DNA from: Geothrix fermentans DSM 14018
Lineage (GTDB): Bacteria; Acidobacteriota; Holophagae; Holophagales; Holophagaceae
NCBI RefSeq assembly: GCF_000428885.1
Contig: NZ_KE386811.1
Coordinates: 1-64,000, forward strand
DNA length: 64,000 nt
Direction of reading: 5' to 3'
Positions 59,083 through 64,000 of the stretch are shown here, piece by piece. Position 1 is the stretch's first letter, and every line of letters begins with the position of its first letter. The notes beneath the pieces are model-generated. The model saw only the letters and a program-made list of their open reading frames with translations, had not been told where the DNA came from and searched no databases. The position numbers and the translations under genes were made by a program.

Positions 59083-59940
59083 ATGAGCCGCCTCGGATTC
59101 CTGCTTGCCTGCGCGCTGAGCGCCAGCCTGGCCGCCAGCCTGGGCGCCCAGAGCCTCACGGACCGCTTCAAGGAGGTCCGGGGACCCTGGGAGATCCAGC
59201 TGGACCGGGGGGACGCCACCTCGGTGCGCCGGGGAGTGGAGGCCCTCCTGGGCCGCGAGGGGCTTACGGTCAATCCCTCCGACTACAACGACATGCACGC
59301 CCTGACGGCCCTCCGCAGCATGGCGGCCCGGGCCTGCGTGGCCGAGGGCAGCTGGGAGGACGCGGTCGTCCATCTGCAGAAGGCCCAGGCCGCCGCCGAG
59401 GAGAACCTCGCCACCGCGGAGCCCCTGCTGGCCAAGACCCGCGCCGAGCATGAGGTCAAGGTCCGCGAGTTCCGGGACGCCATGGACAAGCAGGCCCCCC
59501 GGCTCCGGGAACTGGACGAGGCCCCGGGCCTCAACCAGGACCAGATGAAGCTCCGCCAGCAGCTCCGGATCTTCATGGACGAGCAGAAGGCGGCCCTGGC
59601 CCACAGCGAGCGTGCCCTCAAGGACATCGACGGCATCCTCGATCGGCTCCGCCAGACCAAGGCCAGCACCACCAAGGCCGCCGCGGACTGGAAGGCCTTC
59701 CTCGAGCGGGAGAAGGCGGAGATTGCCGAAGCCGGCGGCACCACGCGCTTCGTGGCCGGGAAGGTGGAGCAGGTGAAGGCCGACGATGCCCGCCCCCGGC
59801 AGGAGCGCCTGGCCTACGCCCGCCGCCTCCAGAAGCTCGACCCCGCCAACAAGGATGTCACCCGCCTCCTGAACGGCCTCATGGGCAAGGAGGAGGAACC
59901 CGCCCCCAAGCCCGCAAAAAAGCGGAAGGCGAGGAAGTAG
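59083..59940 (+). CDS. exported helical protein of unknown function, second of a pair
   Basis: A 285-residue protein with a signal peptide (about 1-22, ASLGAQ) and mostly helical, Ala/Glu/Lys/Arg-rich content. It ends with KLDPANKDVTRLLNGLMGK and a basic tail (PAPKPAKKRKARK). The previous gene ends in a comparable way (LDPGNATASKALDNLKQG), so the two may be distant paralogues with a shared TPR-like C-terminal motif. The start has GGAGGGAG 4 nt upstream. The strong bidirectional terminator at 59953 follows. Confidence 0.75.
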   Translation: MSRLGFLLACALSASLAASLGAQSLTDRFKEVRGPWEIQLDRGDATSVRRGVEALLGREGLTVNPSDYNDMHALTALRSMAARACVAEGSWEDAVVHLQKAQAAAEENLATAEPLLAKTRAEHEVKVREFRDAMDKQAPRLRELDEAPGLNQDQMKLRQQLRIFMDEQKAALAHSERALKDIDGILDRLRQTKASTTKAAADWKAFLEREKAEIAEAGGTTRFVAGKVEQVKADDARPRQERLAYARRLQKLDPANKDVTRLLNGLMGKEEEPAPKPAKKRKARK

Positions 59941-59952
59941 CCTTTCCCATCC

Positions 59953-59998
59953 TCCAGAAAAGAAGAAGCGGCCCCGGGGCCGCTTCTTCTTTTCTGGA
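59953..59998. terminator. bidirectional terminator, 46-nt perfect palindrome
   Basis: TCCAGAAAAGAAGAAGCGGC begins a palindrome that continues without mismatch to 59998, centred on CCCCGGGG. The TTCTTCTTTTCT arm gives U-rich tails for both directions. It separates two convergent genes. Confidence 0.88.
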
Positions 59999-60012
59999 GC
60001 AGTGGACGGCGC

Positions 60013-60663
60013 TCAGAACACGAAGCCGAAGCCCACCTTCACGAAGTCCGTGGCGGGGGGATCGCCCGCGTCCACATCATGGCTGGTGAGGGTCTTGTGG
60101 AAGGTGGCCTCCAGCGTGAACCGGGCGCCGGCATCGTAGCCGAAGCTGTGCCCGAGGCCGATGGAACCGCCCATCCGGCTCTTCCGGGTGGTGTCCGTGT
60201 AGTCGTAGAGGGGGTCGCCGAAGCTGCGATCGAACTGCTCGAAGTCCGCGGAGACGCCCACCACGAAGTAGAGCCCCCGGTGCCGGTAGGCGGTGCCGTC
60301 GGGGAAGATCTGCAGGTCGCCGCCCAGGTTGAACTGGGAGTGGCGCAGGTTGATGGTGGTCTCGCCGGGGGCGCGGTTGGTCCCGTTCTCGGCGGAGCCG
60401 CTCAGGTTGAGGCGGATGGCCAGGCTGCGGTCCACGGGGAAGCTCACCGTGAAGCTGCCGCCCAAGCCCACGTCGTAGGTCTCCTTCTGGGGGGGGATGG
60501 TGTACCCGGCGGAGGGGCTGTAGTAGGCGGGGTAGGTCTTGCTGGAGAACTCCCCGGTGGGAAACAGCAGGTTCAGGCTGAATCCGATGTGCGGGCTCTG
60601 GGCGCGGAGCGCCCCGCCCGAAGCGAGGAGCAGGGGGAGCAGGAGCATCGTGGTTCGGCGCAT
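60013..60663 (-). CDS. outer-membrane beta-barrel protein
   Basis: A 216-residue protein with a signal peptide (MRRTTMLLLPLLLASGGALRAQ) and alternating aromatic/hydrophobic strands such as IGFSLNLLFPTGEF, GLYFVVGVSADFEQF and DFVKVGFGFVF. It ends in Phe, the usual outer-membrane insertion signal. It is probably an 8-strand OmpW/OmpA-like barrel; no specific family is certain. The start has GGAGG 4 nt upstream. Confidence 0.82.
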   Translation of the reverse strand: MRRTTMLLLPLLLASGGALRAQSPHIGFSLNLLFPTGEFSSKTYPAYYSPSAGYTIPPQKETYDVGLGGSFTVSFPVDRSLAIRLNLSGSAENGTNRAPGETTINLRHSQFNLGGDLQIFPDGTAYRHRGLYFVVGVSADFEQFDRSFGDPLYDYTDTTRKSRMGGSIGLGHSFGYDAGARFTLEATFHKTLTSHDVDAGDPPATDFVKVGFGFVF

Positions 60664-60873
60664 GGGGCCTCCAGTGGGTGTGGCAGGGATGCTACGGAGC
60701 GAAGGGCGTGCCAGCTTACGGCAAACGGCGTCACCCCTTGGATCCAGCGCAGCATACTCCGGTTGAGGCCACGCGGCGATCGCGGCGTTTTGCCTCGGCC
60801 CCGTGCGGGATTGCAACAGCAGGCTTTGGGTCGGGACCGCGATGGCCTACTCTGGACAGGACGAGGATGGTTC

Positions 60874-61638
60874 ATGGCGTGGAAGCAGGATCTGGCGAAG
60901 TTGAAGCAGCAGCTGGGCCCGGAGGAGCAAGCCAAGCCCGCGCCCAAGCCGCCCCCCAAACCCGCGCCGAAGCCCCAGGGGGCCACCAGCCTTGATGACG
61001 AGGACGCGGTATTCCTCTCGGCCATGGGACTGAAGCCCTCGGCCCCCCGCCCCGCGAAGGCCGCCGCGCCGGCGGTTCCTGCGGCTCCCGCCACGGGCGC
61101 GCCGGAGCCCCCGCCTCCGCCCCCCGAGACCTTCGAGGAGGCGCTCAAGGACCTGAAGGGACTGAAGCCGCTGGCCCGCGGGCCCAAAGGCCAGGCCGTG
61201 CCCCCCTCGGCAGCGCCTGCGCCGCCGGCTCCGGCCCCCCCGCCCCCGGCCGCCGAGGCACCCGAGGAACCTGCCCCTGCCCCCATTCCCGCTCCAGACC
61301 ACCTCCCCGCCGCGCCGGAAGTGCCCGCCCCCGCCCAGGCGCCGGTCCGGTTCCAGCTGGCCGCCGGCATGGCCATCGAGGTGGATGGGGTGCTGGACCT
61401 GCGGGGCCACACGCTCCAGGACGCCATGGAACGCCTGAAGGACCGCCTGGGCGACGGCCTCGTGCTGGGCTGGCGCAGCCTCCAGGTGATCCTGGGCGCG
61501 GATCCGGCGCTTCACGAGGGCCTGCTGGCCCTGCTGGCCTCCGGCGAAACGCCCATGGTGGCCCGCTACGCCCAGGCGCCGGTCCCCATGGGCGGCAGCC
61601 AGGCCTGGCTGCTCTATTTCACCTCTTCCCAGCCCTGA
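60874..61638 (+). CDS. Smr-domain protein with long Pro/Ala linker
   Basis: A 254-residue protein. The N-terminal 60 residues (DLAKLKQQLGPEE and LDDEDAVFLSAMGLKP) resemble the start of YdaL-type Smr proteins. A Pro/Ala-rich linker (about 62-155) precedes the C-terminal Smr domain (about 165-250: VLDLRGHTLQDAMERLKDRL, LQVILGAD, PVPMGGSQAWLLYF). Smr domains nick or bind branched DNA or RNA. The usual HGxG motif is replaced by GAD, so nuclease activity is doubtful. The ATG at 60874 is preferred; it has a GAGG site upstream and TACTCT at 60848. Confidence 0.75.
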   Translation: MAWKQDLAKLKQQLGPEEQAKPAPKPPPKPAPKPQGATSLDDEDAVFLSAMGLKPSAPRPAKAAAPAVPAAPATGAPEPPPPPPETFEEALKDLKGLKPLARGPKGQAVPPSAAPAPPAPAPPPPAAEAPEEPAPAPIPAPDHLPAAPEVPAPAQAPVRFQLAAGMAIEVDGVLDLRGHTLQDAMERLKDRLGDGLVLGWRSLQVILGADPALHEGLLALLASGETPMVARYAQAPVPMGGSQAWLLYFTSSQP

Positions 61639-61662
61639 TCCGAACGTGATGGAGTGCCCCCG

Positions 61663-62574
61663 ATGAGTCTGCTGGTGGTCGGCAGTGTGGCCTTTGATGA
61701 TCTGGAGACGCCCTTCGGCCGCCGCGAGCGGGCCCTGGGCGGCTCGGCGACCTACTTCTCCCTGAGCGCCAGCCGCTTCCATCCCGTGCGCATCGTCGCC
61801 GTGGTGGGCGAGGACTTCGGCCCGGACCAGCTGCGCGTGTTCGAGGGCCGCCCCATCGACCTGGCGGGCCTGTCCAGGGTTCCAGGCCTGAGCTTCCGCT
61901 GGAAGGGCGCCTACGGCTACGACCTGAACGAGGCGAAGACCCTGGCCACGGACCTCAATGTCTTCGCGGACTTCAAGCCCGACCTGCCCGCCAGCTACCG
62001 CGAGTGCGACTACCTGTTCCTGGGCAACATCGATCCGACCCTCCAGCTGGACGTGGTGCGCCAGATGGCCCGGCGGCCCAAGTGGATCGCCCTGGACACC
62101 ATGAACTACTGGATCCGGGGCAGCCGCCCGGCCCTGGACGCGGTCCTCAAGGAGGTGGACATCCTCCTGGTGAACGACGCCGAGGTGCGGGAGCTCACCC
62201 AGGAGTACAGCCTCATCAAGGCCTACCGGAAGGTGCAGGCCCTCGGTCCGCGCACCCTCGTGGTCAAGCGCGGCGAGTACGGTGTGGCGCTCTTCACGCC
62301 CGAGGGGATCTTCGCCGCGCCGGCCTACCCCCTGGAGAACGTCTTCGATCCCACGGGGGCCGGCGATACCTTCGCCGGGGGCTTCCTGGGCTACCTGGCC
62401 TGGATCGAGCGGGCAGATGTGACCGCCCTGAAGCATGCAACCCTGGTGGGGTCGGTCATGGCCAGCTTCACCGTGGAGCAGTTCTCCACGGAACGCCTGG
62501 AGCAGATCTCGCAGGATGAAGTTCGCAACCGATTGGCATTATTTTCAGATATGATCCGCGTCGAAGACCTATAA
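61663..62574 (+). CDS. PfkB family carbohydrate/nucleoside kinase
   Basis: A 303-residue ribokinase-fold protein. The N-terminal LLVVGSVAFDDLETPFG and GGSATYFSLSASRF bind substrate, and the C-terminal FDPTGAGDTFAGGFLGYLA holds the anion hole and catalytic Asp. Specificity cannot be read; many acidobacterial and delta-proteobacterial relatives are listed only as sugar kinases. The ATG has GGAG upstream. It is followed by the LysM gene with a TATAAT hexamer at 62570-62575 overlapping its stop. Confidence 0.9.
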   Translation: MSLLVVGSVAFDDLETPFGRRERALGGSATYFSLSASRFHPVRIVAVVGEDFGPDQLRVFEGRPIDLAGLSRVPGLSFRWKGAYGYDLNEAKTLATDLNVFADFKPDLPASYRECDYLFLGNIDPTLQLDVVRQMARRPKWIALDTMNYWIRGSRPALDAVLKEVDILLVNDAEVRELTQEYSLIKAYRKVQALGPRTLVVKRGEYGVALFTPEGIFAAPAYPLENVFDPTGAGDTFAGGFLGYLAWIERADVTALKHATLVGSVMASFTVEQFSTERLEQISQDEVRNRLALFSDMIRVEDL

Positions 62575-62606
62575 TCAGCACCACCTACATCCCCTGGGGG
62601 TCCCTG

Positions 62607-63770
62607 ATGCACCAGCCCAATCGTCCGTCTGTCGGTCGGCGGCGCGCCCTCGCGATGGCGCCCGGCCTCTTCGTGGCCCTGGCTCTTGCGGTTCCCGGCC
62701 TTGTGGCCCAGGAACCCGCTGGCACGATCAAGGTGGAGGCCCACAGCTCGAAGTGGGATTATCCCAAGGAGATCACGGTCCCAGAAGGCTCCCGCACCCA
62801 CATCGTGGAGAAGGGGGACACCCTGTGGGACCTGTCCGGGAAGTATCTGGGCAATCCTTACGCATGGCCCCAGATCTGGGAGCTGAACCAGTGGATCAAG
62901 GATCCGCACTGGATCTACCCCGGGGACCCCCTGATCATCGACATGACCCGCGCCGTCGCCACCGCCGGCTCCGTTCCCGAGTCCGTCTCGGGCCTGCAGC
63001 CCGACCGGCGCCGGGCCGATCCCAGCGCCCTCCGGCGGCCCGAGCTGGGTTTCGCCTTCCAGGACTTCATCCAGCTGCCCTTCTTCGCGCCGGACGGGGC
63101 CGAAGCCCACTACAAGAACCAGGGCGCCTTCACCCTCACCGGAAACCGGCGGGATGACCGCCAGCACCTCGCCGAGGGCGAGACCGTCTACATGAACGGC
63201 GGCAGCGAACAGGGCGTCAAGGTCGGCGACCGCTTCCTCATCCTCAAGACCGTGGCCCGCAAGATCAAGCACCCGGCCACCAAGCACAAGCTGGGCGACG
63301 TGGTGCAGCAGGTGGGCGTGATCCGGGTGGTGACGCCCCAGCCCAAGGGGTCCGTGGCCATCATCGAGCGCTGCCTCGACGGCGTGGAGGTCGGTGACCA
63401 CCTGGTGCGGTTCACCGAGCCCGCCAACATGCCCCTCCAGCTCCGCAAGGACATCACCGACCCCGTGAAGGTGGCGCCGAACTCCCCGGTGGTGGTCTTC
63501 GCCCGGGACGCCCACCAGCACACCGCCAACGGCGACATGGTGATCGTGGACAAGGGGACCAACGATGGCCTGAAGGTGGGCGACGTGCTGCTGGCCGTCC
63601 GCACCAGGACCTTCCCCGTGGGCCCCGACGAGCACCCGAAGAACGCCACGGAAACCACCACCCACTACATCGGCCAGGCCCTCGTGGTGCGCACGGATGC
63701 CCAGACGGCCACCTGCCGCCTGCTCAGGACCACGGAGGAGATCCTCCTGGGCGACACCCTGACCCGCTAG
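62607..63770 (+). CDS. exported LysM-domain protein
   Basis: A 387-residue protein with a signal peptide (residues about 10-35, ending GLVAQ), a LysM peptidoglycan-binding domain at about residues 62-112 (SRTHIVEKGDTLWDLSGKYL and WPQIWELNQW plus YPGDPLII), and about 250 residues of beta-rich sequence of unassigned fold with repeated GVKVGD/GLKVGD motifs. Probably anchors to the cell wall. TATAAT at 62570 may be its own -10. Confidence 0.88.
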   Translation: MHQPNRPSVGRRRALAMAPGLFVALALAVPGLVAQEPAGTIKVEAHSSKWDYPKEITVPEGSRTHIVEKGDTLWDLSGKYLGNPYAWPQIWELNQWIKDPHWIYPGDPLIIDMTRAVATAGSVPESVSGLQPDRRRADPSALRRPELGFAFQDFIQLPFFAPDGAEAHYKNQGAFTLTGNRRDDRQHLAEGETVYMNGGSEQGVKVGDRFLILKTVARKIKHPATKHKLGDVVQQVGVIRVVTPQPKGSVAIIERCLDGVEVGDHLVRFTEPANMPLQLRKDITDPVKVAPNSPVVVFARDAHQHTANGDMVIVDKGTNDGLKVGDVLLAVRTRTFPVGPDEHPKNATETTTHYIGQALVVRTDAQTATCRLLRTTEEILLGDTLTR

Positions 63771-63810
63771 CCGAGCCGGATTCCCTGGACCTGGGGCCCC
63801 TTCGGGGGCC

Positions 63811-64000
63811 TCAGCCGTCGGTGCGCCGGAACGCCACCACCACCCGCCGCCCCCTCGAGGGCAGGGCGTAGGGATGCGGCGTGGCCTCCCAGCCCGCCGG
63901 AAGGGGCTCCGAGGTCCAGTCCGGCCCCTTGAGGGCCAGGAAGGACGCGCCCGCCTTCCCATGCCGGGCCCACCAACCCGCCAGCTGTTCCAGGGAGCCC
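63811..64000 (-). CDS. 3' end of a probable 16S rRNA methyltransferase (RsmG-like)
   Basis: Only the last 62 residues are in the window (frame open from 63999 to the TGA at 63813-63811). They read as the end of an RsmG-type enzyme: SFLALKGPDWTSEPLP after a helix, then a strand and VVVAFRRT. RsmG methylates G527 of 16S rRNA. Assignment rests on the FLALKG block alone and is tentative. Confidence 0.5.
   Translation of the reverse strand, partial: GSLEQLAGWWARHGKAGASFLALKGPDWTSEPLPAGWEATPHPYALPSRGRRVVVAFRRTDG

Noticed and set aside
63795-63810. GGCCCC-TTCG-GGGGCC hairpin as a terminator
   Set aside because: There is a stable stem but no U tract on either side, so Rho-independent termination is not supported.

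Overview
The window is a high-GC, densely coded Gram-negative chromosome segment. Outer-membrane and envelope genes (lpxB, two Tol/Ton-type gene pairs, a beta-barrel protein, lipoproteins), a purS/purQ/purL purine pathway and many small exported Ala/Lys-rich proteins fit an Acidobacteriota of the class Holophagae (Geothrix/Holophaga type). This placement is from recall of gene style, not from a search. No phage or plasmid backbone is visible; most of the window is ordinary chromosome, with one clear accessory island.

Layout. 1-2500: the 3' end of an IS481-type transposase, a TetR regulator, and a TolR-TolA pair. 2500-9304: a tiny SD-led gene, a Ser/Thr kinase with TPRs, an Ig-repeat/SPOR-like exported protein, a cupin, a RibD/DHFR-like reductase and a TlpA-like thioredoxin. 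9328-11530: a low-GC, minus-strand gene cassette array with two attC-like sites and an attI-like core site but no integrase. 12143-16945: lpxB, DUF2203, an alkyltransferase-like protein, purS-purQ and an AraC regulator. 17054-23101: exported Lys/Ala-rich proteins, a Tat-exported amidase and purL. 23479-30249: a cobalamin-binding-type radical SAM/TPR protein, a pyrF-membrane protein-pnuC operon and an M1 peptidase. 30341-34562: initiator tRNA-Met, a tRNA-derived tandem repeat, a slipin/NfeD pair and a small radical SAM operon. 34575-37154: feoA-feoB plus an unlisted small Cys-rich FeoB partner. 37245-39775: pgsA, an AI-2E-type transporter and an rRNA pseudouridine synthase. 39962-48253: an SDR, DUF2721, ribA, a DHH phosphoesterase, adenosine deaminase, fur, an unusual tautomerase-like/winged-helix fusion behind a six-codon leader ORF, a methyltransferase, an MFS pump and a GNAT. 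48640-50147: RNase P RNA, ExbD and TonB. 50330-64000: a chemoreceptor-like protein, recO, a transglutaminase, MarR, ABC-F, two coiled-coil secreted proteins, a barrel protein, a Smr protein, a PfkB kinase, a LysM protein and the 3' end of a probable rsmG.

How parts work together. feoA, feoB and the small partner form a ferrous-iron uptake unit, and a Fur-family regulator lies 7 kb away. purS, purQ and purL make one FGAM synthase from two separated loci. pyrF and pnuC share an operon with a membrane protein of unknown role. Slipin and NfeD form the usual membrane-protease pair.

Two features cut across the window. A -10 element of the form TANACT recurs at many starts. In at least five or six genes it sits exactly 6 nt before the start codon with no ribosome binding site, which points to leaderless mRNAs. 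Several families of nested palindromic repeats occupy most of the longer intergenic gaps.
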